Of a DNA stretch of 64,000 bases, positions 25,771-34,476 are shown piece by piece; position 1 is the stretch's first letter, and every line of letters begins with the position of its first letter. This DNA is from Saccharothrix saharensis (GTDB lineage: Bacteria > Actinomycetota > Actinomycetes > Mycobacteriales > Pseudonocardiaceae), in the NCBI RefSeq assembly GCF_006716745.1, contig NZ_VFPP01000001.1, positions 5,591,386 through 5,655,385 on the forward strand, given 5' to 3'. The notes beneath the pieces are model-generated. The model was not told the origin of the DNA. It did no database searches and saw only the letters and a program-made list of their open reading frames with translations. A program made the translations under genes and the position numbers.

Positions 25771-26565
25771 ATGGCACGTGGGGTGAGCGCGGCGGAGGTC
25801 GCGCCGACGGGGTACGCCTGGCAGGTCGAGGCGCGGGACCTGCGCGTGCGCGCGGGTCGGACGGTGGCGGTGGACGGGTTGGACCTGCGGCTCGGCACCG
25901 GGGTGCACGGGCTGCTCGGGCCGAACGGCGCGGGCAAGACCACGCTGATCCGGTCGCTGGCGACCGTGCTGCGGCCCGCGTCCGGGACGTTGTCGGTGCT
26001 GGGCTCGCCGGTGTCCGGGCGGCTGGACCTGCGCCGGGTGCGGCGGTCGCTGGGCTACCTGCCGCAGGACTTCGGCTACTACAAGCGGTTCACGGTGCGC
26101 GAGTTCGTCGAGTACGTCGCGTGGCTGAAGGAGATGCCCAAGCGGGACGTGCCCGGCGCGGTGCAGCGGGCCGTGGAACGGGTCGGGCTGGCCGACCGCG
26201 CCGACTCGCGGATGAAGTCGCTGTCCGGCGGCATGGTGCGGCGGGCGGGCATCGCGCAGGCGATCGTCAACGATCCCGAGCTGCTGCTGCTGGACGAGCC
26301 CACGGCGGGGCTGGACCCCGGCCAGCGGGTCCGGTTCCGGGAGCTGCTGGTCGAGCTGGGCGTGGACACGTGCGTGGTGGTGTCCACGCACCTGGTCGAG
26401 GACGTCGCGGCGGCGTGCACGGACGTGGTGCTGGTCAACAAGGGCAGGCTGGTGTTCCAGGGCACGCCCGACGACCTGGCCGCTGCGGGCGGTCCGGACG
26501 ACGTCGGCGACAGCCCGTTGGAGCGGGGCTACTCGGCCCTGCTCGGTGGGGCGGGTGAGTGGTGA
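25771..26565 (+). CDS. ABC transporter ATP-binding protein
   Basis: 264 residues from the ATG at 25771 with GGAGGGGAATCCG upstream. Walker A GPNGAGKTT, Q-loop LPQDFGYYK, signature LSGGM, Walker B LLLLDEPTAGLDP and H-loop STHLVED are all present. It is of the ABC-2 exporter type (drug, lantibiotic or lipid efflux). It overlaps the following membrane gene by 4 nt (GTGA) and is probably induced by the sigma factor at the head of the operon. Confidence 0.92.
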   Translation: MARGVSAAEVAPTGYAWQVEARDLRVRAGRTVAVDGLDLRLGTGVHGLLGPNGAGKTTLIRSLATVLRPASGTLSVLGSPVSGRLDLRRVRRSLGYLPQDFGYYKRFTVREFVEYVAWLKEMPKRDVPGAVQRAVERVGLADRADSRMKSLSGGMVRRAGIAQAIVNDPELLLLDEPTAGLDPGQRVRFRELLVELGVDTCVVVSTHLVEDVAAACTDVVLVNKGRLVFQGTPDDLAAAGGPDDVGDSPLERGYSALLGGAGEW

Positions 26566-27896
26566 GGGTCTTCCGGATCGAGCTCAGGCGGACCGCGGCG
26601 CTGGTCGTGGGCGCGCTGGTGGTGCTCGTCGTGGTGGGGATGCTGAGCTGGGGCCCGTCGACGAAGAACAGCGCGGCGTGGACGCGGCAGTGGACGACGT
26701 TGGCCGAGTGGGTCAGGTTCATGCTGATGATCGCCTGGCCGCTGGCGCTGGGCGGCGGTGCGCTGCAGGGCCTGCGCGACCGGCGGTCCGGGGTGGAGGA
26801 GCTGTTCGGCTCCACGCCGCGGCCCCGGGCCCAGCGGGTGGGGGTGACGGTCGGCGCGCTGGCGGCGTCGCTGGCCGGGGCGTACGCGGTGGTGCTCGTG
26901 GTGGGCGGGGTGCAGGTCGCGTCGTCGACCGACTACTTCCACCTCGGCTGGCTGCCGGCCACGCTGGTCGGCGTGGTCGCCCTGGTGGGCGCCGGGGCGC
27001 TGGGCATGGGGCTGGGCCGGCTCGTGCCGTCACCGCTGACGCCGCCGCTGCTGGCCGCGGGCGGGTTGGCGCTGATGACGCTCGGGCTGGGGCCGACGGG
27101 TGCCGACGTCTCCCGTTGGGCGCTGCTGCTGCCGTCACTGCCGATGCCGGTGAGCGTGTACTCGTCGGTGCGGGCGTCGGTGAGCGCGGCGCAGCTCGTG
27201 TGGTTCGCCGGCGTGGCGGCGACCGGGTTCCTGCTGGTGGCGTCGCGGCGGCGGTGGCCGGGGTTGCTGCCGGTGCTGGTGGCTGGCGCGGTCGCGCTGC
27301 CCCTGATGCCCGCGACCGCCGTGACGCGGGACGACGCGGCGGCGGAGCTGCTGTGCGCGGAGGGGTTGTGCCTGACCAGGGCGCACGAGCACGAGCGGGC
27401 GACGTTGGCCGGGCCGGCACGGGAGGCGCTGCGGCTGCTGGGGAAGCTGCCCGCACCACCGACGTCGGTCCGCGAGGTCGCCGCGGCGGTGCGGGGCAAC
27501 CCCGAACGCGGCCCGGAGCCGACCGAGGCCGTGTGGGTGAACCTGGACGACTTCACCTACTTCCGGCGGGAGGCTCCGACGGCCGAGCAGTTGACGGCGT
27601 ACCTGGTCGCCGGTGCCGGCACGCGGACCTGCTACGCCGACCGCATCCCGCGCGACGTGAGCCGCGAGGTGGCGGCGCGCACGGTGATGACGGCGTGGCT
27701 GACCGGCCGGGTGGAACCGCTGCCCACGTTCCGCCTGTGGTTGGGCGAGGAGATCGACGCCTTGACCGCGCAGGGGTGGGACCGGCTCCGGGCGTTGCCG
27801 GAGGACGTCCAGGCGGCCCGGGTGCAGTCGGCCCGCGAGGTGCAGGCCGCGTGCTCGGGTGACGCCCTGACCACCCTCACCGGGGGCACGACGTGA
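26562..27896 (+). CDS. ABC-2-type membrane protein with large C-terminal domain
   Basis: 444 residues from the GTG at 26562 overlapping the ATPase stop. About six membrane helices fill residues 10-250 (for example VVGALVVLVVVGMLSWG). The last ~190 residues are soluble, with cysteines in LLCAEGLCLTR and a third near TRTCYADR. It is the likely permease of the preceding ATPase, although the soluble tail is unusual for an ABC-2 subunit and no exact family was recognised. Confidence 0.8.
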   Translation: MRVFRIELRRTAALVVGALVVLVVVGMLSWGPSTKNSAAWTRQWTTLAEWVRFMLMIAWPLALGGGALQGLRDRRSGVEELFGSTPRPRAQRVGVTVGALAASLAGAYAVVLVVGGVQVASSTDYFHLGWLPATLVGVVALVGAGALGMGLGRLVPSPLTPPLLAAGGLALMTLGLGPTGADVSRWALLLPSLPMPVSVYSSVRASVSAAQLVWFAGVAATGFLLVASRRRWPGLLPVLVAGAVALPLMPATAVTRDDAAAELLCAEGLCLTRAHEHERATLAGPAREALRLLGKLPAPPTSVREVAAAVRGNPERGPEPTEAVWVNLDDFTYFRREAPTAEQLTAYLVAGAGTRTCYADRIPRDVSREVAARTVMTAWLTGRVEPLPTFRLWLGEEIDALTAQGWDRLRALPEDVQAARVQSAREVQAACSGDALTTLTGGTT

Positions 27897-28462
27897 CGCG
27901 GTGGCTGCTCCTGCACGCCAGGGCGCGCCAGGTGCCGGCGGCGGCGGGAGCGGTGGTGGTCGGCGTGGCGGCGGCGGCCCTGCTCGCCCAGCCGGGCGGC
28001 AGCCCGCAGCTCGCCGCGTTCGGCGCGGCCCTGGGGGTGGCCGCCGTCGCCACGGGCCTCGGCGGGCACGACCTGGCGCTCGACCGCACCGCCGCGTTCG
28101 GCTGGCCGCCCCGCCGGGCGGCGCACCTGCTGCTCGGCGGCGCGGTCGTCGCCGCGCTGCTGCTCGCCGTCGGCTTGGTCGCCGACCCGATCGCCCCGGA
28201 CGCCTACGTGCTGCGAGACGTCCTCGGCCTGGGTGGTCTGGCCGCGCTCGGCGCGGTGCTCCTCGGTGCCCGCGCCGCCTGGGCGCTGCCGATCGGCTGG
28301 AGCGGCGTCACGCTGGTCGTGCCAGCCGGCGACGACCACTGGCTCAGCCGCCTGCTGACGTGGCCGGTGCAGCCGACCGGCACCACCTCGGCCACGATCA
28401 CCGCGGTGGTGCTCGGTGGCGCCGGCCTGCTCGCCTACAGCTGGTTCGGCTGCCGCCGCTAG
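27893..28462 (+). CDS. Small polytopic membrane protein of the ABC operon
   Basis: 189 residues, GTG at 27893 overlapping the previous stop by 4 nt. It is almost entirely hydrophobic with about five or six helices and no motif beyond that. It is probably a second membrane subunit of the exporter. Its stop overlaps the convergent aldehyde dehydrogenase-like gene by 4 nt, so the operon ends without room for a separate terminator. Confidence 0.75.
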   Translation: MTRWLLLHARARQVPAAAGAVVVGVAAAALLAQPGGSPQLAAFGAALGVAAVATGLGGHDLALDRTAAFGWPPRRAAHLLLGGAVVAALLLAVGLVADPIAPDAYVLRDVLGLGGLAALGAVLLGARAAWALPIGWSGVTLVVPAGDDHWLSRLLTWPVQPTGTTSATITAVVLGGAGLLAYSWFGCRR

Positions 28463-29352
28463 ACCCCGATCGGGTGCCAGACCGTCTTCGTCTCCAGGAA
28501 CGCCCGGAGCCGCGCCAGGTCCGGCTCGCGGGTGAAGTCCTCCGACGGACGGGCCCGCAGCACCCGCTTCACCGTCCCCGCCGCCGCGCGCTCCAGGTCG
28601 GCCCGCGTCGACTCCGGCGCACCCGTCAGGTCCAACGCGTTCACGTCCGCGTGCGACGCCAGCCAGGGCGCGATCTCGGCGGTCCGCCCGGTGAGCACGT
28701 TCACCACGCCACCGGGCACGTCGGACGTCGCCAGCACCTCCGCCAGCGTCACCGCGGGCAGCGGCCGGTCCTGCGACGTCACGACCACCGCCGTGTTGCC
28801 GGTCGCGATCACCGGCGCCACCGCGCTGATCAACCCCAGCAGCGACGACTGCTGCGGCGCGAGCACCGCCACCACACCGGTCGGCTCCGGCACGGAGAAC
28901 GAGAAGTACGGCCCGGCCACCGGGTTCGACGCGCCCAGCACCGTGGCCACCTTGTCGGTCCACCCCGCGTACCAGACCCACCGGTCGATCGCCGCGTCCA
29001 CCAGCGACTGCGCCTTCTTCACCGCGACGCCCTCGCAGGCCGCGACCTCGGCGGTGAACTGCTCGCGCCGCCCCTCCAGCACCTCGGCCACCCGGAACAG
29101 CACCTGCCCCCGGTTGTACGCCGTGGCGCCCGACCAGCCGGGGAACGCCTTGCGCGCCGCCGCGACCGCGTCCCGCGCGTCCTTGCGCGACCCCTGCGCC
29201 GCGTTGGCCAGGAACGCGCCCTTGTGGTCGACCACCGGGTAGGACCGGCCCGACTCCGAGCGCGGGAACGCCCCGCCGATGTAGAGCTTGTACGTCTTCG
29301 CGACCGCGACCCGATTCTCGGCCCGGCCGAGGGAAATCCGGTTCTCAGACAT
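28459..29352 (-). CDS. Half-length aldehyde dehydrogenase-like protein lacking the catalytic cysteine domain
   Basis: 297 residues, ATG at 29352 overlapping the upstream aldehyde dehydrogenase by 8 nt. It covers the cofactor-binding half of the fold (KLYIGGAFPRSESG, a WSGATAYNRGQVLFR segment, PTGVVAVLAPQQSSLLGL, GNTAVVVTSQDRPLPA) and then ends, whereas family members run to about 480 residues with a catalytic Cys near 290. No Cys-containing remnant follows in any frame, because a convergent membrane gene occupies the space. It may be a non-catalytic partner of the full-length enzyme. Confidence 0.88.
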   Translation of the reverse strand: MSENRISLGRAENRVAVAKTYKLYIGGAFPRSESGRSYPVVDHKGAFLANAAQGSRKDARDAVAAARKAFPGWSGATAYNRGQVLFRVAEVLEGRREQFTAEVAACEGVAVKKAQSLVDAAIDRWVWYAGWTDKVATVLGASNPVAGPYFSFSVPEPTGVVAVLAPQQSSLLGLISAVAPVIATGNTAVVVTSQDRPLPAVTLAEVLATSDVPGGVVNVLTGRTAEIAPWLASHADVNALDLTGAPESTRADLERAAAGTVKRVLRARPSEDFTREPDLARLRAFLETKTVWHPIGV

Positions 29353-30772
29353 CGAGGTAGGCCTCCAGCCCGGTGCGACCGCCCTCGCGGCCGAAGCCCG
29401 ACTCCTGGTAGCCGCCGAACGGGGCGGTCGGGTCGAAGCGGTTGAACGTGTTGGCCCACACCACGCCGGCGCGCATCTTCTGCGCCGCCCACAGGATGCG
29501 GGACCCCTTCTCGGTCCACACGCCGGCCGACAGCCCGTACGGCGTGTTGTTCGCCTTGGCCACGGCCTCGTCCGGCGTGCGGAACGTCAGCACCGACAGC
29601 ACCGGCCCGAAGATCTCCTCGCGCGCGATCCGCATCGCCTGCGACACGTTCGAGAACACCGTCGGCGCGAAGTAGAAACCCTTGTCCGGCAACGGGCACG
29701 CGGACGTCCAGCGCTCCGCGCCCTCGGCGTCGCCCGACTCGACCAGCTCCTGGATCTTCGTGAGCTGCTCGCGCGAGTTGATCGCGCCGACGTCGGTGTT
29801 CTTGTCCAGCGGGTCGCCGACGCGCAGCGTGGACACGCGCACGTGCAGCTTCTCCAGCAGCTCCTCGGCCACCGACTCCTGCACCAGCAGCCGCGAACCC
29901 GCGCAGCACACGTGACCCTGGTTGAAGAAGATGCCGTTCACGATGCCCTCGACGGCCTGGTCCAGCGGCGCGTCGTCGAACACGATGTTCGCCGCCTTGC
30001 CGCCCAGCTCCAGGCTGAGCCGGCGGCCGGTGCCCGCGAGCTGCCGCTGGATGATCTTGCCGACCTCGGTGGACCCGGTGAACGCGACCTTGTCCACGTC
30101 CGGGTGCGCCACGACGGCCGCGCCCACGTCACCCGCACCGGGCAGGATGTTCACCACACCGGGCGGCAGGTCGGCCTGCTGGATGATCTCCGCCAGCACC
30201 AGCGCGGTCAGCGGCGTCGTCTCGGCGGGCTTGAGCACCACCGTGTTGCCGGTCGCCAGCGCGGGCGCGATCTTCCACGCCGCCATCAGCAGCGGGAAGT
30301 TCCACGGGATGACCTGGCCCGCCACGCCCAGCGGACGCGGGTCCGGGCCGTGGCCCGCGTAGGCGAGCTTGTCCGCCCAACCCGCGTGGTAGAAGAAGTG
30401 CGCGGCGGCCGTGGGCACGTCCACGTCCCGCGATTCCTTGATCGGCTTGCCGTTGTCCAACGACTCCAGCACCGCGAGCTCCCGCGACCGCTCCTGGATC
30501 AGGCGGGCGATGCGGAAGATGTACTTGGCGCGCTCGGAGCCGGGCATCCGGCCCCACACGCGCTCGTAGGCGCGGCGTGCCGCCTTCACCGCCTTGTCGA
30601 CGTCGGCGGGCGCGGCCGTGGAGACCTCGGCCAGCACCTCCTCCGTGCCGGGGTTGACGGTCTTCAACGGCTCACCGCCGCCCTCGACGAACTGGCCGTC
30701 GACGAACATCCGGTAGTTCGGCTTGAGGTTCGCGATGTCCCGCGACTCGGGCGCGGGCGCGTATTCCCACAT
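29345..30772 (-). CDS. Aldehyde dehydrogenase (full-length)
   Basis: 475 residues, ATG at 30772, 2 nt after deoC. It has the usual length, the PWNFPLLMAAWK cofactor segment, catalytic Glu in LELGGK (E255) and catalytic Cys in GHVCCAGSR (C289). Next to deoC its natural substrate is likely the acetaldehyde released by deoxyribose-5-phosphate cleavage, oxidised with NAD(P). Substrate is inferred from context. Confidence 0.93.
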   Translation of the reverse strand: MWEYAPAPESRDIANLKPNYRMFVDGQFVEGGGEPLKTVNPGTEEVLAEVSTAAPADVDKAVKAARRAYERVWGRMPGSERAKYIFRIARLIQERSRELAVLESLDNGKPIKESRDVDVPTAAAHFFYHAGWADKLAYAGHGPDPRPLGVAGQVIPWNFPLLMAAWKIAPALATGNTVVLKPAETTPLTALVLAEIIQQADLPPGVVNILPGAGDVGAAVVAHPDVDKVAFTGSTEVGKIIQRQLAGTGRRLSLELGGKAANIVFDDAPLDQAVEGIVNGIFFNQGHVCCAGSRLLVQESVAEELLEKLHVRVSTLRVGDPLDKNTDVGAINSREQLTKIQELVESGDAEGAERWTSACPLPDKGFYFAPTVFSNVSQAMRIAREEIFGPVLSVLTFRTPDEAVAKANNTPYGLSAGVWTEKGSRILWAAQKMRAGVVWANTFNRFDPTAPFGGYQESGFGREGGRTGLEAYLDV

Positions 30773-30774
30773 GG

Positions 30775-31740
30775 TCAGTCCACCGTCACGTAATCGGGGC
30801 CGCTGTAGTGGCCGGCCAACTGGGTGCGCCGCTGCATCAGCAGGTCGTTGAGCAGCGTGGAGGCACCGAAGCGGAACAGGGTCGGGGTCAGCCACTCCGG
30901 TCCCGCGACCTCGTGCACCGCGACCAGGTACTTGATCGCGTCCTTGGTCGTGCGGATGCCACCGGCGGGCTTCACGCCCCGCAGCTCACCCGTCTGGGTG
31001 TGCCAGTCGCGGACGGCCTGCAGCATCACGTGCGTGACGGGCAGCGTCGCGGCGGGGGAGACCTTGCCGGTGGACGTCTTGATGAAGTCGCCGCCCGCGA
31101 GCAGGCCGATCCAGGACGCGCGGCGCACGTTGTCGTAGGTGGCGAGCTCGCCGGTCTCCAGGATGACCTTGAGGTGCGCGTCCCCGCAGGCGTGCTTGAC
31201 CTGCGCGATCTCGTCGAACACCTGGCCGTACCGGCCGGACAGGAACGCGCCCCGGTCGATCACCATGTCGATCTCGGTGGCGCCCGCGTCGACGGCGTAG
31301 GCGGTGTCCTCGAGCTTCACCTTCAGGCTCGACCTGCCCGACGGGAACGCGGTCGCGACGCTGGCGACGTCGATGCCGGTGCCCCGCAGCTCCCGCACGG
31401 CCGTCTCGACCATGTCCGGGTACACGCAGACGGCGGCGACCTGCGGCACGTCCGGGTTGTCCGGGTCGGGTCTGCGCGCCTTCGCCGCCAGCGACCGCAC
31501 CTTGCCGTGGGTGTCCGCGCCCTCCAACGTGGTCAGGTCGACCATGGAGATGGCGGTGTCGATGGCCCACATCTTGCCGGCCTTCTTGATGCTGCGGGTG
31601 CCCAGACCGGCCGCGCGCTGTTCGACGCCGACCTGGTCCACACCGGGCAGTCCGTGCAGGAACCGGCGCAGCGACGCGTCGTCGCGGACGGCGTCCGCGA
31701 GCGCCGGGGGCAGCGACGGCGATGTCGAGGGAACAGCCAT
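30775..31740 (-). CDS. deoC: Deoxyribose-phosphate aldolase
   Basis: 321 residues, ATG at 31740. The Schiff-base lysine lies in FIKTSTGKVSPAAT, followed by GVKPAGGIRTTKDA; DxxIDMVIDRG marks the phosphate/sugar region. It is longer than the ~220-residue short form and belongs to the longer actinobacterial/eukaryotic type. It cleaves 2-deoxyribose-5-phosphate to glyceraldehyde-3-phosphate and acetaldehyde, completing thymidine and deoxyadenosine catabolism begun by DeoA and the purine phosphorylase. First gene of a three-gene minus-strand operon. Confidence 0.96.
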   Translation of the reverse strand: MAVPSTSPSLPPALADAVRDDASLRRFLHGLPGVDQVGVEQRAAGLGTRSIKKAGKMWAIDTAISMVDLTTLEGADTHGKVRSLAAKARRPDPDNPDVPQVAAVCVYPDMVETAVRELRGTGIDVASVATAFPSGRSSLKVKLEDTAYAVDAGATEIDMVIDRGAFLSGRYGQVFDEIAQVKHACGDAHLKVILETGELATYDNVRRASWIGLLAGGDFIKTSTGKVSPAATLPVTHVMLQAVRDWHTQTGELRGVKPAGGIRTTKDAIKYLVAVHEVAGPEWLTPTLFRFGASTLLNDLLMQRRTQLAGHYSGPDYVTVD

Positions 31741-31913
31741 GTCGCCGAGTCTAGGCGGAGTGGGACGGCCGTCCTAGTTGACCGGGAGCGGGGTGGTGCG
31801 GCCGTTCGCCGGTACGGGTTCGGCCGCTCACCGGGGGTGGGAGCGGGTGTGAGCCGATCGTGAGGCCCCGGTGGTTCCCTGGGCCCCGTCGACAACCGGA
31901 GGGGGGCAGGATC

Positions 31914-32417
31914 GTGTCAGGACGGTTCACCGGGGTGGTGTTGGCCGCGCTGCTCGGCATCGCGGCGTTCGGGGGGACGGCGGAGGCGGCGGCGCAGGAG
32001 CGGGAGGACGTCGGCGCCGCCATCATCAGCCAGGCGCCGGAGGCCGACGGCAAGTGCCTCGACGTCTACAACGCGGGTGGTGGCCCGCAGGTCCAGATGT
32101 GGTGGTGCAACGGCTGGAGCAACCAGGACTGGCTGATCGACAGCGGCTACCACGGCGGGGTGCGGCTGCGCCCGTACTCCAACACCGGCATGTGCCTCGA
32201 CGCGTACAAGGGCCGCGGCGTGCAGCTCGTCCAGTACCGCTGCGACTCGACCTCGACGCAGGAGTTCACGCGTGACTGGCACCAGAGCGGCTTCCGGCTG
32301 CGCTCGGTGAGCAGCCCGAGCCTGTGCGTGGACATCTACGACCACGGTCGGGGCAACATCGTGCAGATGTGGGACTGCCGGGACGTCCAGCACCAGTACT
32401 GGTGGACCGCGGGCTAG
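31914..32417 (+). CDS. Secreted ricin-type beta-trefoil lectin-like protein
   Basis: 167 residues from a GTG at 31914 with GGAGG and GCAGG-type sites upstream. A signal peptide ends near AEAAAQE. Three trefoil repeats follow, each with a C-L-D/V-D core and a Q-x-W (GKCLDVYNAGGGPQVQMWWC, GMCLDAYKGRGVQLVQYRC, SLCVDIYDHGRGNIVQMWDC). This fold binds sugars; no catalytic domain is attached, so it is a free secreted lectin. Single gene, divergent from deoC. Confidence 0.9.
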   Translation: MSGRFTGVVLAALLGIAAFGGTAEAAAQEREDVGAAIISQAPEADGKCLDVYNAGGGPQVQMWWCNGWSNQDWLIDSGYHGGVRLRPYSNTGMCLDAYKGRGVQLVQYRCDSTSTQEFTRDWHQSGFRLRSVSSPSLCVDIYDHGRGNIVQMWDCRDVQHQYWWTAG

Positions 32418-32434
32418 CGGTGGGGTAGCGGTCG

Positions 32435-32464
32435 ACGGCGGCGCGGCGCGCACCGCGCCGCCGT
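32435..32464. terminator. Hairpin between convergent lectin and DUF1707 genes
   Basis: ACGGCGGCGCGG (32435-32446) and CCGCGCCGCCGT (32453-32464) form a perfect 12-bp stem around CGCGCA. It starts 18 nt after the lectin stop and ends 10 nt before the stop of the convergent gene, so it can serve both strands. Confidence 0.8.
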
Positions 32465-32474
32465 TCCGGTGCGC

Positions 32475-33122
32475 TCAGCCCTCCAGCTCGTCGTGGGCGC
32501 GACCCTTGAGCTTCTTCTTCTTGGGCCGCCGCACCTCGACCGCGCCCATCATCGCGAACCCGGTGATCTTCACGACCGGCCCGCCGGGGATCGTCGGCGC
32601 GCCCTTGTGGGTGGCGTCCTCGAACGCGCCCATGAAGCCGAAACCGGACACCTGCACGGTGACGTCCTCCGGCACGATGATCTCCACCGCGCCCATCAAC
32701 GCGTAGGCGTTGATCGTCGTCTGGCCCTGCGCGAAGTTGGCCCGCGTCAGGTCCAGCTCGACACCGCCCATGACGGCGACCGCCGTGTGCGTCGGCGGCA
32801 CGACCCACTCACCCCGCCGCTCCACGCCCGACCAGAACGCGAACGACACACCGGAGCCCGGCGTGCCGCCGATGCGCGAGGCCGGGGCGTGGTGCTGCAG
32901 CGGCACGGGCATCACCGACGGCGCGGGCACGCCGAGGTCGGCGGTCAGCGGCACCAGCTCGCCGTAGGTCTTGGCCGCGTACACCGCCGCCAGGCGTTCG
33001 TCCAGCTCGTGCAGGTCGAGCCGGCCTTCGCCGTGTGCCTGTTGGAGCACCTGGGCGACCTTCTCGCGGTCGGCGTCCGAGGCGCGCATCTGACGGGGGT
33101 CCGGGACCAGCTCGTCGCTCAC
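32475..33122 (-). CDS. DUF1707 domain protein with C-terminal cell-wall-active-like region
   Basis: 215 residues from a GTG at 33122; a further upstream GTG at 33149 is possible. The N-terminal DUF1707 segment reads MRASDADREKVAQVLQQAHGEGRLDLHELDERL. The C-terminal ~90 residues (GGVELDLTRANF, ALMGAVEIIVPEDVTVQVSG, MMGAVEVR) are the beta-helical repeat pattern found in LiaF-like proteins. The very end is basic then acidic (KKKKLKG, DELEG). Found widely in actinomycetes; role unknown. Confidence 0.85.
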   Translation of the reverse strand: MSDELVPDPRQMRASDADREKVAQVLQQAHGEGRLDLHELDERLAAVYAAKTYGELVPLTADLGVPAPSVMPVPLQHHAPASRIGGTPGSGVSFAFWSGVERRGEWVVPPTHTAVAVMGGVELDLTRANFAQGQTTINAYALMGAVEIIVPEDVTVQVSGFGFMGAFEDATHKGAPTIPGGPVVKITGFAMMGAVEVRRPKKKKLKGRAHDELEG

Positions 33123-33185
33123 CCGGGTGAGTCTAGGAGTCCGCGCCACCGGATGGTGCGGTTCGGCGCACGACCACGTCGAGCA

Positions 33186-33353
33186 TCACCGTGCGAAGAC
33201 CGACCAGTCGACCTTGCCGACGAGGAGGACGGGCCCGTCGGGGTTCTTCGAGTCGCGGACGGCGGTGCGGTCGTCGACGCGGGCGACCTCGACGCAGTTG
33301 GCCTGGCTGCTGCTGCGACTGCTCTTGCGCCACCGGACGTTGGTGAGGTCCAT
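33186..33353 (-). CDS. DUF397 protein
   Basis: 55 residues from the ATG at 33353, eight bases after GGGGAG. An alternative ATG at 33371 overlaps the upstream stop as TGATG and would add six residues. The family core is clear: VRWRKSSRSSSQANCVEVA and AVRDSKNPDGPVL. DUF397 genes normally follow an XRE regulator, as here, and have been viewed as its small partner or antitoxin-like element. Confidence 0.88.
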   Translation of the reverse strand: MDLTNVRWRKSSRSSSQANCVEVARVDDRTAVRDSKNPDGPVLLVGKVDWSVFAR

Positions 33354-33370
33354 CGAGTGCACTCCCCGCA

Positions 33371-34207
33371 TCACGTCGACTTGCCGATGAGCTTGGCGAT
33401 CAACCCGAGCGATTCCTCGGGAGGGAGCGCCATGGCACACAGCGTCTGCCAGGCAAGCCTAGCCGAGTCGATGTACCGGGCTTCCTCCAAGAACGTGCTC
33501 GTGTGGCGGCTCTCGACGTAGACCAGGCTCGGCTGATCGGTGAACTCCAGCCGCAGGAAGGGACCTTCCAGGCCGGGGTGGGCGACGCTGTCGAAGGGCA
33601 CCACCCGGACCGTGACGTTGGCCCGGCTGCCCATCACCATCAGGTGCTGGAGCTGGGAGCGCATCATGCCGGGGTCACCCAGCGGTCGCCGGAGCACCGC
33701 CTCGTCCATCAGCAGGTGCACCACCGCCCGGCCGAGGATCACCTGCCGGCCCATCCGGGTGGCGACCAGCGCGTCCAACTCGGCGTCGGACAGACTGCCG
33801 CCGCCACCGCGGATGATGGCGCGGGCGTAGTCGGGGGTCTGGGCGAGGCCGGGGATCAGCAGGGGCTCGTAGTTGTAGAGGGCGGTGGCCTCCGCTTCGA
33901 AGCCGATGAGGTCCTTCCAGTTGCCGGGCAGCTTGCCGTGGATGGCGTGCCAGTTCCGGTGTTCGCCGGCGCGCACGAGGTCGACCAGTTCTTGCCGCAG
34001 AGCGGCCGGCGCGCGCAGGTAGCCGAGGATGGCCGCGACCTCGTCGGCGCGCAGCCCCCGGTTGCCCGTCTCCATCCGGCTGATCTTGCTCTCCGAGCAG
34101 CCGATCGCGTTGGCCACGTCCGCGCAGCTCAGGCCCCTGGCCAAGCGCAACGCGCGCAGTTCCGTCGATACCCGCCGCTGCCGGACGGATGCCCCCTTGC
34201 GTGTCAT
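33371..34207 (-). CDS. XRE-family regulator with DUF5753-type sensing domain
   Basis: 278 residues, ATG at 34207. The N-terminal helix-turn-helix reads LRLARGLSCADVANAIGCSESKISRMETG (about residues 22-50). The long C-terminal domain (LIPGLAQTPDYARAIIRGG, SLVYVESRHTSTFLEEA) is the DUF5753-type effector region usual in Streptomyces and relatives. It probably controls itself and the DUF397 partner; in this family such pairs affect development or antibiotic production. Confidence 0.9.
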   Translation of the reverse strand: MTRKGASVRQRRVSTELRALRLARGLSCADVANAIGCSESKISRMETGNRGLRADEVAAILGYLRAPAALRQELVDLVRAGEHRNWHAIHGKLPGNWKDLIGFEAEATALYNYEPLLIPGLAQTPDYARAIIRGGGGSLSDAELDALVATRMGRQVILGRAVVHLLMDEAVLRRPLGDPGMMRSQLQHLMVMGSRANVTVRVVPFDSVAHPGLEGPFLRLEFTDQPSLVYVESRHTSTFLEEARYIDSARLAWQTLCAMALPPEESLGLIAKLIGKST

Positions 34208-34302
34208 GGCGCGACTGTTCCGCCTTGCCACCGGGGCACGAAAGCCGTGTCACCCGAAGGGGAGCGTTGCGGGACCGCGGCGCAAGACGCCACCGTTCCG
34301 GC

Positions 34303-34476
34303 GTGGAGAAGAGCTGGGAGATCAGCGGCGCTGCCGCCGACTGGACGATGACCGTCTCGATCGTCGGACTCGGGGGCGCCGACCTGCCGCAGCCCGACTT
34401 CGACGGTCTGGTCGAGCACTTCCGCACGGTGATCGACCTGGCTGAGGCGCTGTGGCAGTTGCGTCAGGTCGGTTGA
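34303..34476 (+). CDS. Small hypothetical protein divergent from the XRE gene
   Basis: 57 residues from a GTG at 34303 ([20 protein letters not shown] to the end LWQLRQVG). It is divergent from the XRE regulator, a position often occupied by a short gene in XRE/DUF397 loci. Composition is coding-like, but there is no clear ribosome site. It overlaps the 3' end of the convergent oxidoreductase by 13 nt. Tentative. Confidence 0.5.
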   Translation: MEKSWEISGAAADWTMTVSIVGLGGADLPQPDFDGLVEHFRTVIDLAEALWQLRQVG

